Source: Zhengitettix transpicula (Eukaryota > Arthropoda > Insecta > Orthoptera > Tetrigidae). Taken from it: a stretch of DNA of 64,000 nt. Below are positions 51,501 through 61,830 of the stretch, piece after piece. The stretch is taken from NCBI GenBank assembly GCA_037074705.1, contig CM073592.1, positions 51,630,129 through 51,694,128 of the forward strand, written 5' to 3'. Below the pieces are notes generated by a model. That model ran no database searches. It was not told the DNA's origin and saw only the letters and a list, made by a program, of their open reading frames with translations. The position numbers and the translations under genes are program-made. The number at the start of each line of letters is the position of its first letter. Position 1 is the stretch's first letter.

Positions 51501-52207
51501 AACGAATAGCCAACCACCGCAGCACTGTCAAACTATCTAAAATCCAATTCCCAGTAGCTGCTCACGCCCAAAACCACAACATAAACAATTTCGACCAATG
51601 CTTCACACTCACCATCCTTAAAGCTCTACCCCCCGATTCATCAGAAGCAGAACTCCATCTATGGGAACTATCTTTCCAACATGTCTTGCAGTCCAGGCAA
51701 AGCCCTGGACTCAACATCCTGTAATTAGTGTCCTTCCTACATACCATCTCCTCTTTCACGAGACCATGTGAGTATGTATGAGCATGCTCATGTATGTGTA
51801 AGTATGCATACATGTGTGTGTGTGTGTGTGTGTGCATGTTCATGTGTATTTGTATGTACGTTCAAGCATACATGTATACATGGGATGCTTTGTATGAATG
51901 ATCTGTATCCTAACCTTTCCTATGCCACAACCTCCCCCTGAGAGAGAAAGTTAGTGGCTTGGTGGGGGTGTTGATTGTTTATGGGCTACTGGCCGTGCGG
52001 CGGTCAAATCTCCGCAGTCCGCAGCCGGCCGGTGCACGGAATGGTGTAACACTCCTTCCTGAAGAAGGAGGCTGAGAGCCTCCGAAAATTTGAAGAACAA
52101 CCTTCAGTTCCTCATGGCGACACCGTACTTCACTTTCAGGTAAGCCACAACCTATCTCTCTATCCTTTCCATACCAATATTTTTGACAATGTCACATTCT
52201 CACTATT

Positions 52208-52271
<64 letters not shown>

Positions 52272-52942
52272 TATAGATAGATAGATATAGATCATGTTAG
52301 TCCCTCTCTCCTATAAATTATTTTAACTATGTTACATGATCCATATAGAGGTAACATTGTGGTATTGAGAAAATATACTTATATGAAGTTATCAGTAATT
52401 AAAAGATTACTTGCCTTTTAGTTGTTGAAATTGTGTGGTATAAAATAAGTGCATTAGAATAATCCCATTTGTAGTGGACCTTGTGATGTACATATACTTG
52501 CCAAAAACAATTCTATTATTGATTGGAGAAAATTAATGGGACCAACAAAAGTGTATCAATCACAGTTTTCACATCCAGAGACGATTAGAGGCTGCTTTGG
52601 ACTGTCTGACACTCGCAATGCAGTTCATGGTTCAGGTATTTACTTTCAAATGACTTTTTTTATTGTCAACGTTTCTCAATTTATAAACTGAAAATTAATT
52701 TGAAACAATTCTGCTGAAATTAGTAGCTAATATTATCAACTTAAGAAATTTTATGACACAAATTTACAGATTCACCAAGTACTGCTTTACATGAAATCAC
52801 TTTTTTTTTCCCGGACTTTGACATTAACAAGTGGCTGTCAGAAGAAGAACATTATTTTCGTACCAATGCAGTCAAGTTCATTGAAGATGATTTTATTCAT
52901 ATAGTAAATAGATTAAATGGCATGAAATGTATCAACTTTTGA
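48568..52942 (+). CDS. NME6: Nucleoside diphosphate kinase 6 (complete, 4 exons, 184 aa)
   Basis: Transfers the gamma-phosphate between nucleoside triphosphates and diphosphates through a phosphohistidine; NME6 homologues are reported to be mitochondrial or associated. Exons: 48568-48645, 49190-49332, 52475-52635, 52770-52942; total 555 nt with all phases joining. The N-terminus reads MIREKTLELTLAILKPHVV, with the family Lys at K15. The nucleotide-binding region (DWRKLMGPTKV, ETIRGCFGLSDTRN) leads to the active-site histidine H125 in VHGSDS. The C-terminal FFPDFDINKWLSEEEHYF is the NME6-type extension that distinguishes it from the cytosolic NDPK group. Length agrees with the family (about 185). 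Intron 2 (3.1 kb) hosts a Penelope-like element in the same orientation. ATTAAA at 53071 is a possible polyadenylation signal. Confidence 0.92.
49690..50110. repeat. Decayed Penelope-like D1-type tails (NDK6 intron 2)
   Basis: GATGTCACATTGTCAAAATA, GAGATACTGATTTAATTG, CAAATTTTGGGAGTCC (reversed arm) and CTCCTGATAAAGTAACC with CTAAAAATTTCAAG (direct arm) match the D1 order, with much divergence. It lies just upstream of the Penelope-like coding region and could be its 5' repeat or an older insertion. Confidence 0.45.
50270..51724 (+). CDS. Penelope-like reverse transcriptase / GIY-YIG endonuclease (N-terminally truncated)
   Basis: The frame is open from just after a TGA at 50267-50269 to the stop at 51724 (484 codons), with no internal break, so the insertion is young. 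It starts within the RT: DTNHF, then motif A DVVSLYTNIPH, motif B TSGTAMGTRMAPSYANLF, and the catalytic FIDD box (FRFIDDIFMLW). A linker with a C-x2-C-x4-C-x2-C cluster (CEPCGRSRCHVC) precedes the endonuclease, where IYQINCRLCPAFYIGQTKR gives the two halves of GIY-YIG with a following conserved Arg/His region (ERIANH) and a late glutamate (ELHLWELSF). The fingers region of the RT upstream of motif A is missing, so an autonomous enzyme is unlikely. Nominal ATG-like start at 50348 (GTC) is not meaningful. Confidence 0.88.
   Translation, partial: PSFIQDTNHFLRRLHELPKPLPPDTLLVTIDVVSLYTNIPHTNGLAALEHFLSRRPQNSLPTTSFLVSLTQFVLTRNYFSFQDNIYHQTSGTAMGTRMAPSYANLFMGRLEQAHLNSSPLKPLAWFRFIDDIFMLWTHGPDSLSEFLHTLNTKHPVKFTWNHSPTKVTFLDVDVHLSSGTINTSVHIKPTNTLQYLHFTSCHPHHTKCSLPYSLALRGARICSTWNSLASYTNRILNAFINRNYPSNLLQKQITRALSNLQTTTPTLVQNKKSSPPLTTTYFPGLQKINSILRLAYTGLQSNPELKTILPTILPTCPRVAFRRPPNLRNLLVHPCKTHTTTRPPLPGCEPCGRSRCHVCPILQPTTTFHNQTKTFKIRENITCLSSHTIYQINCRLCPAFYIGQTKRPLPERIANHRSTVKLSKIQFPVAAHAQNHNINNFDQCFTLTILKALPPDSSEAELHLWELSFQHVLQSRQSPGLNIL
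52055..52095 (+). ncRNA. Hammerhead ribozyme motif (type I arrangement) of the Penelope-like element
   Basis: All core elements are present: CTTC (stem I 5', 52055-52058), CTGAAGA (52059-52065, fits CTGANGA), perfect 6-bp stem II GGAGGC/GCCTCC with loop TGAGA (52067-52083), GAAA (52084-52087), a minimal self-complementary AATT stem III, then U (52091) as cleavage base and GAAG (52092-52095) closing stem I with CTTC. A 2-bp stem III is unstable in a monomer and would favour a dimeric ribozyme, as known for Penelope-like hammerheads. Cleavage is predicted between 52091 and 52092. Confidence 0.65.
52211..52290. repeat. (TA)n microsatellite with GATA units
   Basis: Long TA run passing into ATAGATAG at the 3' edge of the Penelope-like element. 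Confidence 0.95.
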
Positions 52943-53224
52943 ACATAAGTACTTGAAGGTCTTGTTTGTTTAGAATTTAAGAAATATATATGATTAAGTA
53001 AGAGTTTTATTCGTTTACTGTATTTAGTAATGGTTGCTTTACTTACTGTTGTTTCAGATAAATATTATTCATTAAAATATTGAAAATCAGTCAGGAGCAT
53101 ATTTAAACACATTTTTTCTAACACCATTATTATTGAGGTTGTAGTATTATAAGTATTGTCATTGAGAAATATGATAATTTACACCATTTGGATATACTTT
53201 ACATATATATATATTTATATGCTC

Positions 53225-53545
53225 ACACACACACACAAAACAATTGGATAGGAGAGAGACCGCTGCCAACTTACCTGAAATCGATAGTTGGTCCAGTCAG
53301 GCATAAGTGGAAGTTAAAATTTTCGAGGGCCTGACCCCCTTAGTCATGATGGAAGATCTGAGATCTGAACTGTGTGTCAGCTGTCACACAGAGAGGATTC
53401 AGGCCCTCAAAAATTTGAACCACCTATGCCCGACTGGACCAACTATTGATTTCAGGTAAGTCGGCATTACTGTCTCTCTCTCTCCTATCCAAATGTTACT
53501 TAATTTGACCTCATCACATTTTCCCTAAGTATATATATATATATA
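53225..53545. repeat. Penelope-like D2 fold-back between NDK6 and ENKD1
   Basis: Left arm reversed (GGATAGGAGAGAGACCGC, ACTTACCTGAAATCGATAG) and right arm direct (CGACTGGACCAACTATTGAT, TTCAGGTAAGTCGGC, TCTCTCTCTCTCCTATCC) round a centre near 53385 (GTGTGTCAGCTGTCACAC). Ends in a TA run. The left arm in reverse carries CCCTCGAAAATTTT. Confidence 0.75.
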
Positions 53546-53699
53546 TTTGTTTCAGAAAACAAACATTTGATAGTTATAGCACTGTTTTTATATTAATTTT
53601 CAAATACTTGTGAATCATATAATAGCAGTAAGTAAAAAGCAGACAAATGGTTGTGATATCATCTAGTAATTCTCAATTGAAGAAATGTCCATGTTTCAC

Positions 53700-53935
53700 C
53701 TGAGATATATATAATTGTGATATTGGTATGGAAAGGAAAGAGAGATAGCTTGTGGCTTACCTGAAAGTGAAGTATGGTGTAGCCATAGGGAACCGAAGGT
53801 TGTTTGTCAAATTTTTGGAGGCTCTCGGCCATTTTGTATTAATCAGGTAGCCACAAGCTCTCTTTTTCCTTTCCATACCAATATCACAATTATTTTTGAC
53901 AATGTTGTATCCTTACTAATATTATATTTATATAT
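53700..53935. repeat. Penelope-like D1 fold-back, collapsed
   Basis: Left arm reversed: TATTGGTATGGAAAGGAAAG, GTGGCTTACCTGAAAGTG. The right arm is short (AGCCACAAGCTCTC, CCTTTCCATACCAATATC). The middle contains TTTTTGGAGGCTCTCGGCC and AATCAGG, relics of the hammerhead region. Confidence 0.7.
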
Positions 53936-53950
53936 ATATAATTAAACACA

Positions 53951-54010
53951 TTATTGGTATAAACACTGCAGACTATATATTTAGGAAAGTCTGCAGCATT
54001 TATACTGATA
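53951..54010. repeat. Small hairpin (24-bp arms)
   Basis: TTATTGGTATAAACACTGCA at 53951 is inverted at 53991-54010 with about four mismatches or wobbles; the loop is about 12 nt. It could be a MITE remnant or a small-RNA-like hairpin. Confidence 0.5.
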
Positions 54011-54818
54011 ACATGTCTAGTTTTAGTAATTAGATAATGGCAACAGGGCATTGACTCTGAAAGTTACCTCCACAATTCATAAATTCTAAGTATCAGGAAG
54101 CTCTGCTAACAATTACAAACTTTGATTCCTAGAGAATTGTCTGCATTGCTTTTCCAGTAACAGAACACATTTCATTTTAAATCAAATGTGCCAATAAGCT
54201 GCACTTCAGCTCTGTCCATCATATTGATCATTTTGGAGGCATCTAATAATTAGCCAGGTTGACTACTTTAAACTGTATTTGAGGTAGATACAGTGTGATT
54301 CTTAAATACCTTCTGTACTGTATTATATGCAATTTAATTTCTCCTAAACTCTATAGCTGTTTCTACTTCATTACATAAATTCATTTTAAGCTATTCCTGT
54401 TACTCAGATTTCTCAGCCCTCTATAGTTAGCTTGTCCTGCAAAATCTCCTCTCTTCTATGAATCACAGTATCTATCACCTGTAATCAGGTTTATATTTCC
54501 CAACAAACTGTTCCATTCTTTTGGGTCCTTTCCAATCTGAATATGCAGCCACACTTAATGGATTCCTGCAAATGTAATACATCTTGCCTATTTCCCAATA
54601 GATGTTTTCTACTCCTTCATTCTTCAGTCTATTTCCCTCAATGTCAACCTTTCGAACTATATAAATGAATTCCATTAAGAAAGATTTCCATATTGATATA
54701 TTCAAATAAATAAACAGGAAAAACCTAAAATTCATTTTATTCAACAAGTTGTATGCTTATAATACAAAAATACATAATCAGGTACATCATTTTGTAAGAT
54801 ATAAAATTAATGGGAGCC

Positions 54819-54824
54819 TTTATT
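54819..54824 (-). terminator. ENKD1-like polyadenylation signal (AATAAA on minus strand)
   Basis: TTTATT on the plus strand, about 50 bp beyond the stop codon, giving a short 3' UTR. Confidence 0.45.
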
Positions 54825-54874
54825 TAAACTCCTAGTCTTAAATTTTTTATTACAAATTAGTAGTCTGCACAATA

Positions 54875-57800
54875 TTAATCGCCAATTTTAATGAAAACTT
54901 GTGGTTTTGAGAATACTTTGATAGCTTCTTCTAACCTATTTAACTGCTTCTCAATATCAATTTTCCGGTTCTTTAGTTTTAATGTGTCTGATCTCACTGG
55001 CAACATGTTTAATTCATGAATTAAATCTGAATAATCTGGAATACAATAAGATAGAAATAAAGTAATACCATCAGTACACATTACAATAATGGGTATGGTA
55101 AATGAATTTATAAGAGCATTTTTTTAAAAGGAGAACCAAAATGTATTCCAGAATGCTTACTTAGGACATGATCAAGTTTCCCCACATCTTGATCTAGGAA
55201 GCAAAATGCTGAAAGCAACCTGCTCAATACAATCTAAATTACATTTCACATGAAAAGTACTGAAGAAAACTAACTGTAGGCTACATTGCATCTAAGAAAT
55301 GGAACCAATGATCAGGACTGAAGAAATCCACAGAATGCTAAAAAAACTTATCAATATTCTTGAAAAATATGTAAATGAATTGACCTGGAGTGAAGTTTGC
55401 AATCATGTAATTACATTATCATGAATCAATAAACATCAAATTAATCATATTAATGAACAAATAGAAAAAAAAAATTATTTCTAAACATAATATTGTGAAA
55501 TTTGTATTAAATAATTGAAGATTTTTCCTATGAATTTATAAGTATTATGGGTTTTAAAATTATAATATCAGTTACTTGGGTAAAACCATTCTTACTTTTT
55601 CTTAATGCTCTAAGTGTATCCCTTCTTTCACTGTCTGCAAGAGCTATATGACCAGGTGGGCAGTCTGGCTGGCAACCAGTCTGATTTGACCCTTTGCTTC
55701 TTTGCTGTATATCTTGCCTATTGCGTAAATACCTTAAAATAAAAGTAACTTTACGATACTTGATTAAAATAAACTATTGAAAACAGATAAATTTATAAAA
55801 ATACTTTAACCATTAATAATAAAATTTTGAATTCTTATCTTGACTAACAGTTGTGCAACTTTCTACACTTTTATAGAAAATTCCAAGAAGATTCTTACTT
55901 ACTTAGGCACAACTCCTCTTTGATAATTAGGTGGTGGTGCAGTTGGATCAGGTGCTTTAGTTGGATGCATTTTATTTTTAGGCAGAACAACCTTTGTATT
56001 CAGTTTGACAAAATCTATTTCTTCAGGCTACACATTAACACAGAATCAAATGTCAAAAAAACTAACAAAACAAATATTTACCTTATTGACACTGTTAAAT
56101 TGTTTATATTTAAAATAATAAACAAAGAGAACTGCTGATGTTAATTTTTTAGATTTATCTGCAAGCAGGTCAAAACTTAACTTTAAATTTTATTTATATG
56201 AAATTCAATGTTTTTAGTCTAATCATGCTTTTCATATGCGCAGCAATTGTTTCAGTGGACAATCTCAAAATGTTTTTAATAGTACAGCTTTAAAAGATGA
56301 TGAGGTAATTGATATAAGTAGGACAGTGTACAACATTAATGTAGATTGACGTAATTTAAAATTAACTTCTATAACACAAGATACAGAAACCTATTAAAAA
56401 TAAATTTTAAAAAAAGCTTATATCCAAGAGATCACAGTGGCATACATACAAGTACCATTCATACTAGCAGATGTTTATAGCAAACTTGCTCATTAAATAA
56501 TTACTTAAGGTCTAAATACTATTAATTTAGTAGTTTTTACATAAAGAATTTAACAAATTATCATATTCTTATCACCAACAGGATATAAGGATGGAGTTTG
56601 TAGTTATTGGTTTGCTTAATAACTGTGACAGTTCAATCACACAGCAGAATCAAATACCTTGTTCATACGAGATAGTTACTCTAAATTTTCTAAGTATAAG
56701 TTGTGTTTTCTGAAGATTTTATTCTTGGATTAATAACTTTTCACTTCTGGAAATGTGTTATTAAATAATAAGTGCACAAGTAAATGCATTTCTACAATAA
56801 ATCTATATACCTTATCTCCACATCCAGTATGAGAGTATCTGTCCTGTGAAATTGACATATTGCTTAGTGGCATTTGAAGTGTATCAACACAGGTTTCATC
56901 ACCAGGAGCTCTATAAGTTAAATTAGTAAGAGAAGGCTTGTAGACTGGGGGTATATTTTCTATGTCTTCTGCATCAGAGCACAAAACATCCTGAGATTTG
57001 TAGTAAGTTGATTGCTTTTTCAATGATGGACAAATAATTACACCTTTTTGGTACAATATTGCTACTTCATTTGGTTCAAGAGTTTGACAGCCTATATCTC
57101 GTAAGACAATATTACTTTCAGATGATGATGGACCTGAAATAATATCTGAATCAGTTGTGGATGGTGATCTATCTTTGACATTCATTTGTCTTTGAACACG
57201 GTGCACACCAGAACTGGAACCAAAATTATTGATATCCCTTTGTACTTTCAGTCCTAATCGGCTTCTTCTTGGAGGACTGTTACTAATTTTGTTCATCTGT
57301 TTGTTAATAATCAACTTTGGAACAGATCTTGCATATACTGCAGCTTTGTTTCCAGCATGAAGCTTTGAAGACTGGTGAAATTCTTCTTCATGTCTTCCAG
57401 GAGGTTCCTATTCAATAAAATACATTCGGACAATATATATAATTCATAAAATCAAAACATATCAGAAAATTCTCAAATTAATACTTCAGAGTAATTAGTT
57501 TATTACAACTTATCAAATGTTAACCAAATTTAATGAAAACTTCATTGAAAAATTTACTAAATAAGCATACAAGTATTACATACTGACCTCAGGAAGGTTA
57601 GTTTTAAAATATCAATTGCCTGCAAAGTTGAATCTTTTAAATTATTTAACGTATTTATTTTTTAGAAACAACTGAAAACTCATAATAGATTAACAATTAA
57701 TTGAGTTAATTCAAATATAATTTGTATACTTAGAAACAAATAGGATTGAATAAATTCCAAATTATTATTTTTAAATTATTGCATATTAAATTAACAAACA

Positions 57801-58227
57801 TTAAGTAACAAATTTTACCCTTAGGTAAACTTAACATTGCAATAAAAATTTTAAAAATTATAATAAATAAAATTGGCACAGTTTAACAATGATAATGTAC
57901 ACTGAAAAATTTAATAGGAACAAATATGAAATGTCAAAGTTTCAACCGCCGGACCTGAAATGATCAAAGAAGCTTACCATGCATTTATTATTTAAACGAT
58001 GCGGTTGGTATTTCGGTCTTGGCAATTTTGTAACGTGTGACTGTAAATCGTTATTATAATAGTTCTGCATCTCACGCAGTTGCCTCACATTTTCGTGAAC
58101 AAAATTTTTTCTATGGGCAGGTTCTGCGGAAGTAAAATTCACATAAAGTTTTGAATGCCAAATATGTAATGAATATAATGCTGTTAAACTTACTTTGCTT
58201 CTTAAACATGTCCCTCAATGAACTCAT
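54875..58227 (-). CDS. ENKD1: Enkurin-domain protein, ENKD1-like (complete, 6 exons, 399 aa)
   Basis: ENKD1 family proteins bind microtubules and act at centrosomes and cilia (established for vertebrates). Exons in transcript order: 58227-58194, 58123-57978, 57407-56811, 56027-55903, 55732-55596, 55035-54875; total 1,200 nt with consistent phases. The start is MSSLRDMFKKQ. Residues 61-259 are a polar, low-similarity middle. The enkurin domain fills about the last 105 residues: GVVPKYLRNRQDIQQ, CPPGHIALADSERRDTLRAL, then LNRLEEAIKVFSKPQVFIKI, which closely follows the end of ENKD1 (EEAIK-FS-P-VF-K). The ending separates ENKD1 from enkurin itself. It lies convergent with NDK6 and head-to-head with an unknown gene about 0.7 kb away. 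Penelope-like fold-backs sit beyond its 3' end. Confidence 0.88.
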
Positions 58228-58938
58228 AATTTGTTGCACGTTATTTTAACTTTTACTAAAACTTTAAAATTAATACAATAATGATATAATCAATTTTGAG
58301 CAACAAATACATATATGAAAAGTTCCCTACAATTTAAACGTCACAACATCGCCGCCAAAGAGTCACGGGCTACTCACCGCTATTCCTTTGTCCATCGTTT
58401 AATGTTTACCAACTAAATGAAGCCAAAGAAAATGTTGTACGATTTAACTTTATTACTTTTATATTTTAAAAATTTTCATTTATAGAAATTGTTCGTAATT
58501 AGCAGAGTTTAAAATTATAAGCTACAGCTTTCGTAGTAATAAGAGTTCACACAAATTTCTTTATAGGCTAATATCTTATTAGATTGTTTACAATAATTTT
58601 TTTCCTTGCTTCTTACACATCAAACCCAGTTAATAAAGTGATTAAGTGAAGAGCAAAAAAGAATGAAATCAATATAACAAAGCTCATTCCACGAATTTTA
58701 AGATTGAGATTAAGATAGTCAAACACGGTTTGTATCTGAGACGTGTTAGAACTAAATTATTCGTAAAGTGATCAGTTAATGTATGCAATTAAAAATTGTT
58801 CATTGGTATGAAGTTGCAATCAAATGTAAAGTCATTGGACACGATATATAGATTCCTTCATCACAATCGTTATTATGAAAAAGTAAAGCGTTCTTCTTGT
58901 TCACTAAAAGACATTAATCATTAACTTGATTGAATGCA
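58228..58938. promoter_or_regulatory. Shared head-to-head promoter region (ENKD1 and the 58.94-kb gene)
   Basis: The two ATGs are about 710 bp apart on opposite strands. Sequence near 58330-58390 is locally richer in G+C (AACATCGCCGCCAAAGAGTC), compatible with TATA-less transcription starts. Boundaries are inferred only from gene positions. Confidence 0.4.
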
Positions 58939-61749
58939 ATGGCAAAATTGAAACTACGGGGTAAAAGCAAAATAATAATTGATGACGAAGTTACCGAGGA
59001 TAGTTATCGTAGAAGCAGTATTCGTACTTCTGAAGAAATGTCATTCGTTAATGATCCTTATTGGTAAGTCCATAGTAATTGTTTGGTAATAGATTGCTGA
59101 ACCCCAAATGTAATTATAGTAATTATATTACTGCACTTTCCTTAAAGCTTGCAAGAACATTTTGTGCTTTCAGATTTGTAAAAGTTTAAAATTCTACGAA
59201 ACAAAAACTTTGGTACATTGTATAAGTAAGCTTCACTTAACCAGGCAGTCGCTAATTACCTCTGTAGTAGATGTGACTTAGGATAAAGATAATATAAAAG
59301 AACTGATGTTTTAAGCACGAAAATAATGTAACTCATTAAGGTTTTAGCTCCCTAATAATTTTCTTATTTAATCATAGTATATGCTACATTTATTTAGTAA
59401 AGCGCTTATTATTAAACGTAATCAGATGTTTTTAGATACAATTGAATTAGTATGTATGTGCCATTAACTTATTTTTATAATTTCCAATTCCCTGCAAATC
59501 AAATTTGATGACAATAAATTACATTTAGTAATTTCAACGACTAAAAGTTAATATAATAATGTCATTTTTCATTAAAAACCTAACATTTATTTTGATTTCA
59601 GTTTATTTTGTACAGTTTTCAAAACAGCTACAAATAGCTATACTTTTCTACTAAAGTATTATTGCCTTGGAAAACCATAACAGAATCTCAATATATTGTT
59701 CTCGGAGTTCAACCGGGTTTTGCATAATTGTAGAACGCAACGTTTCGACGACTAAAAGCTCTGTCGTCATCTTCTAGGCGAAATGCACCGGGAAAGGCTT
59801 CAATCTTTGATCATAGCAGAATCTTTTTCTATGCTTCCTGTTGACAACAGCTAGATATTTTGGTAAAACGATATTTACAAGTCATTTGTAGTTGCGTTTG
59901 TTAGGTGTAATTTAAAAACGTTCTGTTTGAATCATATTTCTATTTCGCGAAGGATAAAGTATAAGATGCCATAGAGAAGTCGAATTTAAAATACTATCTA
60001 CTCGTGTTCAAAGCTAGATTATATTTTCAACTTTGTTCTGTTAACATTAAAGAAGGCTAACTTCTAGCCAATAATTTAATGATGCAAAAATTTATGTCCG
60101 ATTGAAAATAACGAATAAAAAAGATAGCCAATACAGACAAAAAAAAGGGTAATATAAATACCACACAACGTCTCTGGGATCTTTGTGGCTTTCGTCAGGT
60201 GCTAAGGTCTTCTTAGCACCTGACGGAAGGCGCAAGGATCCCAGAAAGGTTGTGTGGTATTTATATTACCCTTTTTGTCTGTATTGGCTATCTTTCTTAT
60301 TCAATAATTTAGAGATTTAAGTTGAACCGTAGGCAATTACGTACACGCAAATGAGACGATGCCTATATGTAAATATCTAAGAGATTTTGAAACAATACAG
60401 GAAGTGACCCTTCCGTTAACACTTCTAAAATTATGGTGACAATTACTCGTCAGGATCACACAGACAATAACATCAATTCAATCAAATTGTTTTAAAAAAC
60501 TGAGATACTTATTCAATGCAAGCTAATTGTAGTTGTCAATTCTGAAGTCCGGTAAAGTGACTTAATCAATTCCTCCTATCAATAATGAATTTAACCGTCA
60601 CTCGTTCTAGAAAATACAGTGAAATGAATGTTGCCATTATCAGGGCTGTATCTAACCACCTAATTTAGTGGCCGCGACTAATATCTGGATCCGCGATTGA
60701 ATGGAATAGGAGTAAAAAGTAGGCAACAGGAAAGCTTGAAGGGTCGTGAGCAGAAAAGTGGTCAAAGATCATATGCGAACGAAATAATATCTAATTCAGA
60801 AATTAATAATTGGGATCATAATCTAAATTCTTAAAGACAGACAGATATTAAAATTCACGGAGAGCTGAAAATAATGGATAAAAATTAATATGTCGTATTA
60901 TTCGTTTTGTTCAGAATGTAGTGGAATATCTCACTCAAATGTCATGTAGTGTAAATTTGTCAAATATATGAACAATTAAATAATTACGTAGACAGACTAA
61001 ATTAGGCGTTAAAAATCATTACCACACAACGTTTCTGCAAATTGGTTGCCTTCTTCGGGTTTGCAGCATTTTTTAACACTACATAGTCTCTTTTGGGCTA
61101 TATTATTAATTTTTCATTTTCAACTAATGCAAACGCTTTATATTTTCAAATTTCTAACGTTTTACGAATCTGCTGCTAACGATGACATTTTCAATGTCGG
61201 TTAAATTCAAATTCCTTCATCATGGGGACAGGATGAGATTGAGTTAATTAAAAAATATCCAAAAGATCCGAGGGTTAGTGTCGGATTTCGATGTTTTGGG
61301 TTCGCTGAATTGATTAGTGATTTATCATGTGAATTTAGTTCACCTTCAGCTACATCGGCATGATGAGAGGTTGGAGATAAAAAGGAAAAAAATATGGTCC
61401 AATAAAGGCCCATATTGATGCCTAATACATCGTTTTCGGTGTCGTTGATATGAACAGTGACGATTCCGATGTTGGGGTGGAAAGGGGTTAATTATAAATT
61501 ATAAAATAATCTAAATGACCATGAGATTAGTGACGAATTCCTTTTCCGGTCTAATAATTCCGGAGTAACGCAAGCTAATTAATTAGTATATATGCAACTC
61601 GCTCAGTGATGTTCATCGATTAAATATATTTTTTTATTATGTATGAGATTGATCGAAATAACTAATAACAAGCGAGCAAATCAATAATATGGTTCCTTAT
61701 TTGCACATATAAATAGGAATTAATGTTTAAATTTTAATACACACACACA

Positions 61750-61830
<81 letters not shown>

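Larger units (their letters stand above)
50220..52210 (+). mobile_element. Penelope-like retroelement, 5'-truncated, in NDK6 intron 2
   Basis: GC-rich block unlike its AT-rich host intron. It contains an RT plus GIY-YIG frame (50270-51724), a TG-rich 3' UTR (about 51770-51850), a hammerhead-like motif (52055-52095) and the D1 tail ending in a long TA run at 52211. The 5' edge is unclear. Established: Penelope-like elements encode RT and usually GIY-YIG endonuclease, carry terminal repeats with hammerhead ribozymes and often insert in short AT motifs. Confidence 0.85.

Noticed and set aside
54475..54747. 90-codon minus-strand frame downstream of the ENKD1-like gene
   Set aside because: It begins ATG and ends beside a GT, but lies beyond a good polyadenylation signal, has no recognisable domain and a Tyr/Ile/Lys-rich composition typical of AT-rich noncoding DNA.
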